From CAWKMN01 sp963850765 (GTDB lineage Bacteria; Chloroflexota; Anaerolineae; Aggregatilineales; Aggregatilineaceae): a DNA stretch of 64,000 nucleotides. Under the pieces are notes generated by a model, which was given only the letters and a program-made list of their open reading frames with translations, did not search any database and was not told where the DNA came from. The position numbers and the translations under genes were made by a program. Shown piece by piece: positions 27,179-36,587 of this stretch. Positions within the stretch are counted from its first letter, which is position 1, and each line of letters begins with the position of its first letter. The stretch covers positions 248,001 through 312,000 of the forward strand of contig CAWKMN010000002.1 of NCBI GenBank assembly GCA_963850765.1. The letters run 5' to 3'.

Positions 27179-27385
27179 TTTCAGGCTCTCACTAAGAATA
27201 CACGATACCATTCTGTTATACGAGATCAATCGCGCTTTTGAAAGGGTTTTTTCGGTGCATTTTGAACAGTCCTTCCGGCATGTTTCCCCCCGTTTCATAT
27301 TCTGCCACGAACGGCCCGCAGCGGCCCCGCTGTCCGCTGACGGCTGACCGCATCGCTCCGGGTTGGCCCCGGCTCGATCCCCCTT

Positions 27386-27391
27386 TATAAT
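27386..27391 (+). promoter_or_regulatory. Candidate -10 element upstream of the LCP gene
   Basis: TATAAT in a CCTTTATAATACCCG context, 35 nt before the ATG. No clear -35 element. Confidence 0.3.
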
Positions 27392-27426
27392 ACCCGTAGC
27401 CTGCATCGTGCCGTGGGGAATCGGGA

Positions 27427-29161
27427 ATGCGCCAGTCTGGACTGCTCAAAAAACGCGCCCTGAGCGCCGCTCTGATCATCATCGTTCTGATGACGGGAAT
27501 CACGCTGGTGCTGCCCGGAGCCGCGCCGCACCCGGCGGGCGCGCTGGTTCAGAATACGGCGGTGCCGACCTTCACGCCATCGCCCACCACCACCTGGGAC
27601 GACAGCTATTTGCCGCCGACCATCACGCCAGTGTATCCGCTGCTGCCGCCCGCTCCCCCGATCGAGACCGACAATGCCCCGGTACTGAATATCCTGCTGT
27701 TGGGCAGCGACTCGCCGGATACCTACTACCGGCGCACGGATGTGATCGTCGTGGTGTCGATCAACACGGATGCCAAGACGGTCGCCATGTGGCGGATTCC
27801 CCGCGAGACATTCGTATATATCCCCGGTTACACGCTGGATATGATCAACACCGCCTTCGCCCGCGCCGCGACGATGGATTATCCCGGTGGCAACTTCGCG
27901 ATGATGAAGGACGTTTTTCGCTACAATTTCGGGATCGAGCTGGATCATTACGCCCGTGTGAATTACCCCGGCTTCTTGTGGATCATGGAGACGCTGGGCG
28001 GTCTGCAGCTGAGCATCGACTGCGCCGTGCAAGACTGGCGTCTTAAGTCGCCGGAACTCGATCCGACCGTTGAGGATAACTGGGAGATCTACACGCTGCC
28101 GGTGGGCCGCTACCGGCTCCGACCCGAAACTGCGCTGTGGTACGTCCGCAGCCGGCAAACCACCAGCGAGATCGACCGGGGCCGCCGGCAGATGGACGTG
28201 CTGCGCGGCATGTGGCGTCAGGTTCGCGAGATGGGGCTGCTTCAGCAGGCCGATGAACTCTGGCCGGTGCTGACTCAGATCGTCGATACCGATATGACCT
28301 TTACGGATGTCGTCCCGCTGCTGTCGCTGGCCGCGGAACTCGATATGGCCCGCATCGCGCGTTACAGCGGGTCGGATGATGTCCACTGGCTGCGCACCTA
28401 TACGCCGGACGATGGCCGGCAGGTCTTGCTGCCGATCCGCGAGAACCTGCTGCCGATGCTGCAAGACTTCCTGACGCCGCCGACGGCCAACCGGCTCGGC
28501 CGCGCGCAGGTGCGAATCGACGTGATCGACGGCGTCCTGGTACAACATCGGGTTGGAATACGTCGCGGCGGACCGGCTGGCGTGGGAAGGATTCGCGGCG
28601 CGCGCGCTGGAAGGGGTGGACGAAGTCCAGCGCGAGAAGACGATGATCATTGATTACACCGGCCAGACCAAGGGCAGCCCGCTGCCGATCTTGCAGCAGA
28701 TTTTGCGCGTAGACGATGCTGATGTGATCCGCCAGCCCGATCCCAACCGGATCGTGGATTTCCGCGTGGCGATCGGGACGCAGTACAACGCCTGTGTGCG
28801 TGGCAATGCGGAGGACGACACGTCGAGCGAACCAGCCGACGATGCCGCGTCAGAGGGATCACCGGGTGCCGGGTGCTGGCTTCAGTTCCGCGCGGGGGTC
28901 AATGTGCGATCCGGCCCCGGCCTGGATTACACGCCGCTCGATATGGCGCTGCCGGACGATCGTTTCCCCGTGTTGGGACACAGCGAGGATGGCGCGTGGT
29001 GGCAGGTCAATAACGACGGCGAGATCGGGTGGGTTTCGGCTGAAACGTCAAACGCCATCGCGCTGGGTGACTGCGATGGCGTGCCAGTGGTGAGTCCGCT
29101 GATTTCATATCCGTCGCAGCTTGTCGCGCAGGCGCTCGACCATACCGCGGAGACCATTTGA
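27427..29161 (+). CDS. LytR-CpsA-Psr protein with LytR_C and SH3b domains (one frameshift)
   Basis: An N-terminal transmembrane anchor (about 12-32) and Thr/Pro spacer lead to an LCP domain (about 85-260). Its marks are ILLLGSDSPDTYYRRTDVIV and MWRIPRETFVYIPG, which hold the Asp and Arg residues that bind pyrophosphate of polyprenyl-linked glycans. LCP enzymes attach secondary polymers to peptidoglycan. Near 28536 the frame slips: removing one base in GGCGTCCTGG joins VRIDVIDGV to WYNIGLEYVAADRLAWEG, a LytR_C-like domain. A C-terminal SH3b (VNVRSGPGLDYTPL) follows. The restored length is 577 residues. The 3' end overlaps the TIR gene on the other strand by 57 nt. Confidence 0.83.
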
Positions 29162-29704
29162 GTTGCCGTCTTGCGCGGTGCCCTCGGTCGATCCCCCCGT
29201 CATGCCGACGGACGCCCGGACCAGCGCGCGCTCGCCCCGGTACTCGTTCACATGCTCCGACAAAGTCCAGATCACGGGGTCGGTGCGCCGGACGCGTGTG
29301 CCGCTGTCGATGAGCCGCGTCACCAGTTGGTGGAAGGAACGGCTATAGTCGCGCTCGTGGCGAAAATCGACCGGGCGGCGCGTGCGCAGCGGTCCGGGGG
29401 GATCGCACGGCTTGAGCAGGATGGGGATCACCGGGCGGTTGGCTTCGAGATACGCCTGCCACTCGACCGTCACATGGGCGCACTCCAGCGCGCCGGGTGA
29501 CAGCACCACCAGCATCATCCCACATGCACTTAATGCCTGCTCGATGCTGCGCCCCCAATGCCGTCCGGGCTGTGCGTTGCGAATATCCAGCCACACTTTC
29601 GCACCGCTCCGGCTCAGGTCATCGGCGAGCCGCGCGACGAACGTCTGATCACTCTGAGCATAACTGACAAAGATCTGGCGTGAAGACGCACAGTTATCGA
29701 TCAC
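29105..29704 (-). CDS. TIR-domain protein
   Basis: A 199-residue protein that is mostly one TIR domain (residues 10-130): IFVSYAQSDQTFV, KVWLDIRNAQPGRHW, MLVVLSPGALE and the Glu81-Trp pair in VTVEWQAYLEA at the position of the catalytic Glu of NAD-hydrolysing TIRs. The last 65 residues are basic and have no recognised domain. It starts with GTG after AAGG. It could be an NADase effector or an adaptor. It lacks the C-terminal domain of the TIR protein at 6733-7750. The gene converges on the LCP gene with overlapping 3' ends. Confidence 0.78.
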   Translation of the reverse strand: MIDNCASSRQIFVSYAQSDQTFVARLADDLSRSGAKVWLDIRNAQPGRHWGRSIEQALSACGMMLVVLSPGALECAHVTVEWQAYLEANRPVIPILLKPCDPPGPLRTRRPVDFRHERDYSRSFHQLVTRLIDSGTRVRRTDPVIWTLSEHVNEYRGERALVRASVGMTGGSTEGTAQDGNSNGLRGMVERLRDKLRRI

Positions 29705-29797
29705 GGAATACCTTCCTGGCCCCGACTTCCCGATCGTCCAATTCTATTGTACATCGCTATTATCGAGACGCCGGCAAAAATTCATTTTTTCTTCACA

Positions 29798-32050
29798 TTA
29801 CGGCCACGGTTCCATCCAATACTCACCGGCCGGACCTTCCGCAACCCAGCCTTCCAGGGAGGGCGTGCGGACCTGCCACCAGCGCCAGCCGTTCGCCGTG
29901 TCGCACACCGGTCCGGTGATCACCTCAAAGGTGGTGCCGGGCTGAAGCGTGCCGATCTGGTTGTTGGTGTCGATTTTCGGCGCGGATCGTACCCGGCTCG
30001 GCACCGGCGGATCCACAGTGACGCGGCCTGTTTCGCCGGGAACCAAACGCGGCGAAGGCGCGCCAGGGCATTCTACCGGGCCGGTGACAAACGGCTCGAT
30101 CCAGTAGGTGCCATCCATCCCTTCCCCGATCCAGCCGCTCCACGAGCCTGCCTGATCCACCCCCTGCACCAGCCACCACAGCACGTCATCCACACACTGC
30201 GGCCCATCGGCTACCCAGAACATCTGCCCCGGCGGGATCGAGCGCTCCGTCCCACCGCTGAAACCCGGCGTGCGGCGGATGCGCGTCGGATCGTCTGGGA
30301 GCAGGGTGGTTCGTGCCCCGCCGTTACGGGCGACCCGCGCGCGCATTGTACAGGCGGGCGTCGCGGTTGGGGAAGGGCGCAGCGTTGGCGGTCGCTGGGT
30401 TATGGTCGGCGTCAGTGTGGACGTCGGCGGAGGCAGGGTGCGCGTGGGCGGCGGGGGCAGCGTTGGGATAGAGGTCGGCGTTGGGGTGCGCGTCCAGGCG
30501 GACGCCGTGCCGGTCATGGCCGCAATCACACTGGCCTCGATGTCCGGGGTGGGGGTATCCGTCCAGGCGGCGGCGATCTGGGACAGGCGCAGCGCCAACA
30601 GGGCCTCGGCCGTCATGTTCAGATCCGGCGTTTCAGTCGGCGTGCTGGTGGGAGGGGGCGTATCCGACGGCCTGGGCAGCGGCGTTCTGGATGGTGTCAC
30701 CGAGGGGGTAGCGGTTGGCTCCGGCGATGGCGTGTCCGTATCCGGCACCGGCACAATCTGGTCCACCGCCGTCTTTTCCGGCGTGGCGGTATCCAGTACG
30801 GAAGTGGGCGCGGTGGTAGGGGGCGTGATCGCGTCCTGAACGCGCGCCGTCCCCGTCTGCGTGACATCCGCGGCCAGCACGGCCGGTTCGGTTCGGTCCG
30901 GGGTATCATCGCCGCCATTGATCACCAGCAGGGCGATCACGACGGCCGCCGCGATCAGCGCCAGGATCGCACCGCCCACCAGGATACCGCGCCCGCGCCC
31001 CATGCGCTGCTCGCTGCGCGGCAGGGGTGCCGCCGGGGGTGCGTAGCCCGGATAGGCCCCGCTCTCCCCATAGGGATAAGGCTCGGCGCGCGTGGCAACC
31101 GTCGCCTGTGGGCGGGTCGCCTGCGGCCGCGACAGGGCAGGCGGCGTCGCTTGCGCGATCTGCTCGGCGGTGGCACGCGGCAGCGGCAGATCGATCAGCT
31201 CGGGTGACATGATCCGCATCGCCGCGCTGAACGCCTCGGCCATCTGCCGCGCCGAGGGATAGCGGTCGTTGGCGTTTTTCGCCAGGGCGGTCAGCATCAC
31301 CTGTTCGATCGGCTCCGGCAGGCGCGGATTGATCAAACGCGGCAGGGGCGGCGGCGTGTCGAAATGCTTGTACATCATGCCAAAAGGTGTATCCGCCTGG
31401 AACGGCAGCACACCCATCAGCATCTCGTACAGAATGATACCCAGGGCATAAATATCCGTGCGGGCGTCTACCGGCTCGCTGCGCCACTGCTCCGGGGCCA
31501 TATAGGCGGGTGTGCCCATGACGCTCCCGGTCGCCGTCAGGTTAAGCTGGCTGGTGGATGTGCCGGCCAGCATCTTGGCGATGCCAAAATCGGTCAGGTA
31601 GGCGTTATCTTCTTCATCGAGCAGGACGTTATTCGGCTTCAGATCGCGGTGGATCACGCCGCGCAGATGCGCGTATTCGAGCGCCGATCCGACCTGGGTC
31701 AGAAAGCGATCCGCCTGCCGCACGCTGAGCGTGGTCCGCATCAGGCGTTCGCTGAGCACACCGCCTTCGACCAGACGCATCACCAGGAAGATATACCCGG
31801 CGTCGCGCCCAAAATCGATGACCGGCAGGATGTGCGGGTGCTGGAGCTTGGCGATCACGCGGGCCTCGCGCTCGAAGCGGGCGACAAATTCCTCATTCTC
31901 CGCCAACTGCATCGCCATAATCTTGATCGCCACGTCGCGATCCATCGATTCCTGGCGCGCGCGGTAGACCGAGGCCATCCCCCCGATGCCGATCAGTTCC
32001 CTCAGCCGGTATTGCCCGAGCGTGCGACCGGATAACTCCGCCATCGTCAT
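29798..32050 (-). CDS. Transmembrane Ser/Thr protein kinase with SH3-like ectodomain
   Basis: A 750-residue Hanks-type kinase. Kinase domain about 12-275: glycine loop IGIGGMASVYRA, VAIKIM (ATP Lys), HRDLKPNN (catalytic loop), TDFGIAK, GTPAYMAPEQW. A Pro-rich juxtamembrane region and one transmembrane helix (about 353-378) lead to a long Thr/Pro spacer. Two SH3-like modules (about 555-750, with TRIRRTPGFSGG and SRVRSAPKIDTN) form the ectodomain. The layout resembles PknB, with SH3-like modules in place of PASTA repeats as the possible wall-sensing part. The start has GGGAG about five nt upstream. No phosphatase gene is adjacent. Confidence 0.92.
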   Translation of the reverse strand: MTMAELSGRTLGQYRLRELIGIGGMASVYRARQESMDRDVAIKIMAMQLAENEEFVARFEREARVIAKLQHPHILPVIDFGRDAGYIFLVMRLVEGGVLSERLMRTTLSVRQADRFLTQVGSALEYAHLRGVIHRDLKPNNVLLDEEDNAYLTDFGIAKMLAGTSTSQLNLTATGSVMGTPAYMAPEQWRSEPVDARTDIYALGIILYEMLMGVLPFQADTPFGMMYKHFDTPPPLPRLINPRLPEPIEQVMLTALAKNANDRYPSARQMAEAFSAAMRIMSPELIDLPLPRATAEQIAQATPPALSRPQATRPQATVATRAEPYPYGESGAYPGYAPPAAPLPRSEQRMGRGRGILVGGAILALIAAAVVIALLVINGGDDTPDRTEPAVLAADVTQTGTARVQDAITPPTTAPTSVLDTATPEKTAVDQIVPVPDTDTPSPEPTATPSVTPSRTPLPRPSDTPPPTSTPTETPDLNMTAEALLALRLSQIAAAWTDTPTPDIEASVIAAMTGTASAWTRTPTPTSIPTLPPPPTRTLPPPTSTLTPTITQRPPTLRPSPTATPACTMRARVARNGGARTTLLPDDPTRIRRTPGFSGGTERSIPPGQMFWVADGPQCVDDVLWWLVQGVDQAGSWSGWIGEGMDGTYWIEPFVTGPVECPGAPSPRLVPGETGRVTVDPPVPSRVRSAPKIDTNNQIGTLQPGTTFEVITGPVCDTANGWRWWQVRTPSLEGWVAEGPAGEYWMEPWP

Positions 32051-32236
32051 GCTGCTCCCTCACAAAGTGCCATCCACACCTAGAATACTCGCTGGATCGG
32101 CAAGGAGCAAATTGTACGGCCAATGGTAAATACAGCCGTTTGGCCTATGCCCAAATGGCCTTGCTGGCGGATGGATGCGTGCCGAGCGTAGGTTATGATT
32201 AGCTCAGGGAAGAATTGATGAAATGAAGGAGAGCGT

Positions 32237-33467
32237 ATGAAACGCAAAATCGGTCTGGTGTTCACTCTGTTTGTGGTGATCACCTTTCTGCTGGTTGGCA
32301 GCGCCGATGCCAGGCAGCGCGGCGGTAAGGGTAAAGTGACCATCTGCCACAAAGGGCGGACGATTCGCGTCAGTGAGAGTGCGCTGCCGGCCCACTTGCG
32401 GCACGGCGACGATCGGGGTGCGTGTGATACGATCGCGGACGACGATCGCGATAATGACGACGAATGATGACGATGAGGATCGCGACGAGAATCAGGACGA
32501 CGATCGCGATGATGAGAACGGCGACGAGGCCATTGAGTTCACCGAAGTCACCGGAACCGTCACGCGCTACGATCCTCAGTTCGGCGTGATCCTATTGAGC
32601 GATGGGACGCTGGTGATGCTGTCGGAGCCACCCGCCATCGCGATTCAGCCCGGTATGACGCTGTGGGTGCGCGGCCAGGAAGTTGACCAGGATCGCATTC
32701 TGGCCGAGCAGATCTCCGTGCAGCCGTTTGAACAGGATGATGACGGCGATCAGGGCGGGCTTCCACCGGTGATCGTGGACGTGACGGGCCGGGTGCAGAG
32801 TTACGATCCGGCGACGGGCGTGCTTCAAATCAACGCTATGACCGCGATCCTGGTGGTACGTCCCACCTTCGCCATTACGCCGGGCATGATCGTCACGGTG
32901 AGCGGCGAGCTGCTGCCGGATGGGCGGATCCTGGTGGATGTGATCGCGCCGGTGGGCACCCCGACACCACCGACCAATCCCACTTCACAAACCGCCACGA
33001 TCTGCCATATACCGCCCGCAGGCGTGGGCAGTGCCTACACGATCACCGTCGAAATAAGTTTTGTCGCGGCGCATCTGGCCCACGGTGACTATCTCGGCCC
33101 GTGCTCGACCCCGGCATCACCGGCCGTCCAACTCGCGGGCGCGACCTGTCCGGCGGGCTGCGATCCGCTGCTGCTGACGCTGTCAGATGCGCTCGGCGTG
33201 CCTTACAACTCGCTGGCTGCGCTGCAGAGCCAGGGATATAACTCCGGCGTGATCGCACGTGTGCACGTCATCGCGCAGGCGGCGGGTGTCCCGGTCGATG
33301 AGGTGCTGGCCCGTTATAACAGTGGCGAGGATTGGGAGAGTATCCGGCGTGCCTACGGGCTGTTTGCTGATGAGAACGGCGGTGATGCTATTGTCATCGG
33401 GAATGGGCGAGGGTATTCCATCCGCGAGGACTACGGCGGCGGCTGGTTCGGTGGCGGCCGGGGGTAA
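32237..33467 (+). CDS. Secreted ICH-motif and DUF5666-like protein (one frameshift)
   Basis: A signal peptide (residues 1-24) precedes KVTICHKGRTIRV ... LPAHLRHGD, a short Cys/His module found in secreted bacterial proteins. An Asp/Arg/Glu-rich stretch follows, then two DUF5666-like beta modules (TGTVTRYDPQFGVILLSDG and TGRVQSYDPATGVLQINA). A second ICH module follows (TATICHIPPAGVGSAYTITV ... AAHLAHGDYLGPC), and a C-terminal ~100 residues ending in Gly-rich sequence. The frame breaks near 32460 inside the acidic run: removing one base in GACGACGAATGATG restores a 409-residue protein. AAGGAGAG precedes the ATG. The paired Cys-His modules suggest metal binding; function is unknown. Confidence 0.72.
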
Positions 33468-33581
33468 GGTCGCCTACGCATTCCAAACCATAACCGAATA
33501 TCTTATTAACCGTCTGTCCGGCTTAGTTGACGCCCAATCACCGACATCTCTACGGCTCTCAAACTCTTGGTCCGCGCTCTA

Positions 33582-33611
33582 TTGAGTTCGGCCTGCTTCT
33601 TGCTCTACACT
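33582..33611 (+). promoter_or_regulatory. Candidate sigma-70 promoter of the SH3b-LysM gene
   Basis: TTGAGT and TACACT are separated by 18 nt, 36 nt before the start codon. This is the best two-box match seen near a gene in this part of the window. Confidence 0.4.
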
Positions 33612-33647
33612 AAGGGTAACAGAAGTATGCGCAACGGAGATCGAGAG

Positions 33648-34388
33648 ATGAACAGGTGGTTCCGCATTTTGAGCGTGGTGGTGCTGGTGGCTGTGCTGTT
33701 GGCCAGCGTTGGGGTGGCCCACAAGGCATCCGCGCAGGCTCCCACGGCAACGGTGAACACGGGCGCGCTGAACATTCGCAGCGGGCCGGGCGTCAGCTAC
33801 AGTATCATGACCTATGTGTATCGCAACGCTTATCTGACCCTGCTGGCGCGCAACGCCGATACCTCCTGGGTCAAAGTGATGACCACTACCGGCGTGCAGG
33901 GGTGGGTCAATGTGCGTTACATCCTGTCGGCTTATCCGCTGTTCAGTCTGCCCCTCGAAGGATCGACCGGGGGCATTACGGGGGTGGTGATGAGCAGCGG
34001 GCTGAACGTGCGGACCGGGCCGGGCGTCAACTTTAACCGGATCGTATCCGTCTCGGGCGGCACCGTGCTGACCCTGCTGGCCCGCAATTTTGATGCCACA
34101 TGGGTTAAGGTGATGCTGTCGAACGGCACGCAGGGCTGGGTGAGCGCGCCTTTTCTCAGCACGACCTATCCGATCGTCAACCTGCCAGTCGACGGTGGTA
34201 CGCCGCCCCCGCCGCCTCCTCCACCCCCGCCGCCGCCCCCTGGCTACCGGACGCACGTCGTCCAGCCGGGCGAGAATCTGTTCCGTATCGGGCTGCGCTA
34301 CGGCGTGAGCATGTACGATATCGCGGCACTCAACGGCATTACCAATCTGGCGCTGATCTACGTCGGGCAGGTGCTGCGGATCCCATGA
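33648..34388 (+). CDS. Secreted double-SH3b LysM protein
   Basis: The start at 33648 follows GGAGATCGAG; 33627 is an in-frame alternative. The signal peptide ends near ASA-QA. Two SH3b domains (about 32-95 with ALNIRSGPGVSYSI, and about 105-170 with GLNVRTGPGVNFNR) are joined by a run of about 13 prolines to a LysM domain (about 200-246, HVVQPGENLFRIGLRYGV). The product should bind peptidoglycan through LysM and SH3b. It has no catalytic domain, so it may be a structural or adhesive wall protein. The LysM is nearly the same as that of the PA14 protein at 15682-16656. A terminator follows. Confidence 0.88.
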   Translation: MNRWFRILSVVVLVAVLLASVGVAHKASAQAPTATVNTGALNIRSGPGVSYSIMTYVYRNAYLTLLARNADTSWVKVMTTTGVQGWVNVRYILSAYPLFSLPLEGSTGGITGVVMSSGLNVRTGPGVNFNRIVSVSGGTVLTLLARNFDATWVKVMLSNGTQGWVSAPFLSTTYPIVNLPVDGGTPPPPPPPPPPPPPGYRTHVVQPGENLFRIGLRYGVSMYDIAALNGITNLALIYVGQVLRIP

Positions 34389-34411
34389 TGATCCGGTGAA
34401 AACTGATGTGC

Positions 34412-34447
34412 AGGGGGACGGGATATATGACCCGTCCTCTGTTTTTT
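34412..34447 (+). terminator. Rho-independent terminator after the SH3b-LysM gene
   Basis: GGACGGG pairs with CCCGTCC around an eight-nt AT loop, followed by TCTG and six T. It starts 24 nt after the stop codon. Confidence 0.8.
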
Positions 34448-34490
34448 GGGGGGGCGACCGGTCCCCCGGGGCGACCAAACGCCGCGCTTC

Positions 34491-36284
34491 TTAACGGTTC
34501 GGATCGATCCAGGTAACCGCGATGGCGGTCCCCGCGCCAACCTGCGATCGGATTTGCAGCGATGCGCGGACCCCTTCGGCGCGTTCTCGCATGATGTTCA
34601 GCCCCAGGCTGGTTGAAGGGACCGTCGTGATGTCAAACCCACGGCCATTATCCTCGATCCTCAATTCGACAGCGCCGTTTTTGAGGCCGTAGAAAATCCT
34701 CACGTCCGTAGCCTGGGAATATTTGGTGAGGTTGTTGAGACTCTCCTGGGCGATGCGGTAAAAAGCCAGCTTGACCTCGGCCGGCAGAGTCAAGCCGGAG
34801 TCAACCTCACTGGAAACCGTCAGGATTTTTCGAGTCTGTGCGGCGAGGACGAGTTGTTCGAGCAGACTGCCGAGATCGGCGTCAAGCAGAGCCGTAGGGC
34901 GTAGTTCGAGCAGCAGGGTTCGCATCTCGGCCAGTGCTCCTCGTATGAGGCGCTGCAACTGCTCCAAATGAACCTGCCACTTTGCCGGAATTGCGTCCGT
35001 TTGTCTTAACAGCGTGCCTGCGATCAAGCTGGCCGAAAAGAGGGATTGGCTGACGGCATCATGCAGATCGCGCGCCAGACGCTCGCGTTCCTGCATCGCC
35101 GCGAGTTCCTGCGCCTGCTGATACAACTGGGCGCGCTCAATGGCCTGGGCGCACTGCTGGGCCACCGCGATAAAAAGCGTCTGGTCTTCATCGGAAAACA
35201 CCTGAGGTTGGAGGAAACTGAATCCTACTCCGCCGATAATCCTGTCCTGCACATACATCGGCAGAGCGACCATGGCCTGTGTCTGAGTCTGTGTCTGAAC
35301 CGAGCCAGCGAGACCGGGATAATGTCTGCGATAGTCTTCGAAGTTCCTGATCCAGATCTGTTGTTTGGTGCGAATCGCATCGGTAAGCGGGAGGGAGGCT
35401 GTCAATGGCAAATGTCGGAAAGGTTCCGCCAGCGATCGCGCAGTCGGGCTGGTGTTAAGAATCTGAAGGGCTTGCGCGTCGTCATCCAGGATTGCCACAA
35501 TGCCAAATTGCGCACCGACCGAACGTGAGATCGTGTTCACAATCGTGTCGGCAACCTCTTGTGTGGTCAAGGGGGCGGCCAGTGCGGCGGTCAATTCCTG
35601 AAGCAGCGTCGCGCGTTCCTCGTTACGCTTGAGCCCGGCTTCGGCCTGGGTACGGCTGGTCACATCACTGGCGTAGATATTGACATAACCCGCTTCGACG
35701 ATCGGCACGAGATGCAGCGACAGGATCCGGTCGGCGCTGGCGACTTCGGCGATGTGGTTCTGCCCGATTTCCAGCACATCCGCCACCAGCGTGCGCCACA
35801 TCTCGGGGATGGGCTGGCCGACCGCGCAGCCCCACTGCATCAGGAGGGACTGGCTGGCCACGTTGGCATACTGCACGATGCCATCTGCGCCGATGCGAAG
35901 CACAGGGTTGGGATTCTCGTCAGGGAAACGCGCGATCGATTGCAGTTCCGCAACGGCCTGCTTGTGGTGGGTGATGTCCTGCTGAAAGACTTCCAGGCGG
36001 TCTGGCCAGGGATACGCCTGGACCTCAAACCAGGTGCCGTCTTCGGGCGAAACCATCTCAAACTGCACAGCTCGATGCTGCTCTGCCGCCTGCTGCAAGT
36101 TGTGGTAAAGGGCGGTATCGACAAGTTCAGGAAATTCCTGCCAGAGAATCCTGCCCAGCAGTTCGTGGGCGGGGCGGTGAAACAGGCAGCGTTCTGCGGT
36201 GGCGCTCACGTCCACGAAATGCCACGCGAAATCCAGCACATAATATGCGACTTTTCCGCGGGTAGGAATCTCGGCTGTAGTCAT
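34491..36284 (-). CDS. PAS-PAS-GAF histidine kinase of the NarX/HisKA_3 type
   Basis: A 597-residue soluble sensor. Two PAS domains (about 12-115 and 120-225) precede a GAF domain (about 245-385). The dimerisation domain has ERERLARDLHDAVSQSLFSA, where the His of RDLHD is the phospho-acceptor as in NarX, DesK and LiaS kinases. The ATPase domain has ESLNNLTKYSQATDVRI (N box) and IEDNGRGFD (G1). Such kinases usually partner LuxR-type response regulators, but none is adjacent. The start is uncertain (36284 or 36320) because no good ribosome site is seen. Confidence 0.88.
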   Translation of the reverse strand: MTTAEIPTRGKVAYYVLDFAWHFVDVSATAERCLFHRPAHELLGRILWQEFPELVDTALYHNLQQAAEQHRAVQFEMVSPEDGTWFEVQAYPWPDRLEVFQQDITHHKQAVAELQSIARFPDENPNPVLRIGADGIVQYANVASQSLLMQWGCAVGQPIPEMWRTLVADVLEIGQNHIAEVASADRILSLHLVPIVEAGYVNIYASDVTSRTQAEAGLKRNEERATLLQELTAALAAPLTTQEVADTIVNTISRSVGAQFGIVAILDDDAQALQILNTSPTARSLAEPFRHLPLTASLPLTDAIRTKQQIWIRNFEDYRRHYPGLAGSVQTQTQTQAMVALPMYVQDRIIGGVGFSFLQPQVFSDEDQTLFIAVAQQCAQAIERAQLYQQAQELAAMQERERLARDLHDAVSQSLFSASLIAGTLLRQTDAIPAKWQVHLEQLQRLIRGALAEMRTLLLELRPTALLDADLGSLLEQLVLAAQTRKILTVSSEVDSGLTLPAEVKLAFYRIAQESLNNLTKYSQATDVRIFYGLKNGAVELRIEDNGRGFDITTVPSTSLGLNIMRERAEGVRASLQIRSQVGAGTAIAVTWIDPNR

Positions 36285-36587
36285 AGGTTGCACGTCCTGA
36301 GCTGTCCGACCGAGCGTCATATACAGGAGAAGGCACGGCGGAACACCCCCGTTCATTATGATACTTGATAGGAAAGCTTAATGCTACAAAACCAGCGTCA
36401 ATGCTTGCGAAGCGGTTGACCTGAACACCGCATATGACGGCTGGTCCCGTCGGGCGGACGCGGGGCATACGCCCTGTGTTGCCGGTGCGCTCTGTGCTAC
36501 AATCCGGTGGTATGAAAAACATGCCGGGCGCGGCACGTCTGCGCCCACTCGGCTAATGGTTCACTATTTGTACAGGAGCGATCCGGC
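36285..36587. other. Divergent intergenic region
   Basis: About 300 nt between the divergent kinase and DUF362 genes. A TACAAT hexamer at 36498 could be a -10 element for the rightward gene. No repeat of the families seen elsewhere and no further gene are apparent. Confidence 0.3.

Noticed and set aside
27385..28650. Minus-strand open frame opposite the LCP gene
   Set aside because: No start site or family match, and it opposes a gene with clear LCP motifs.
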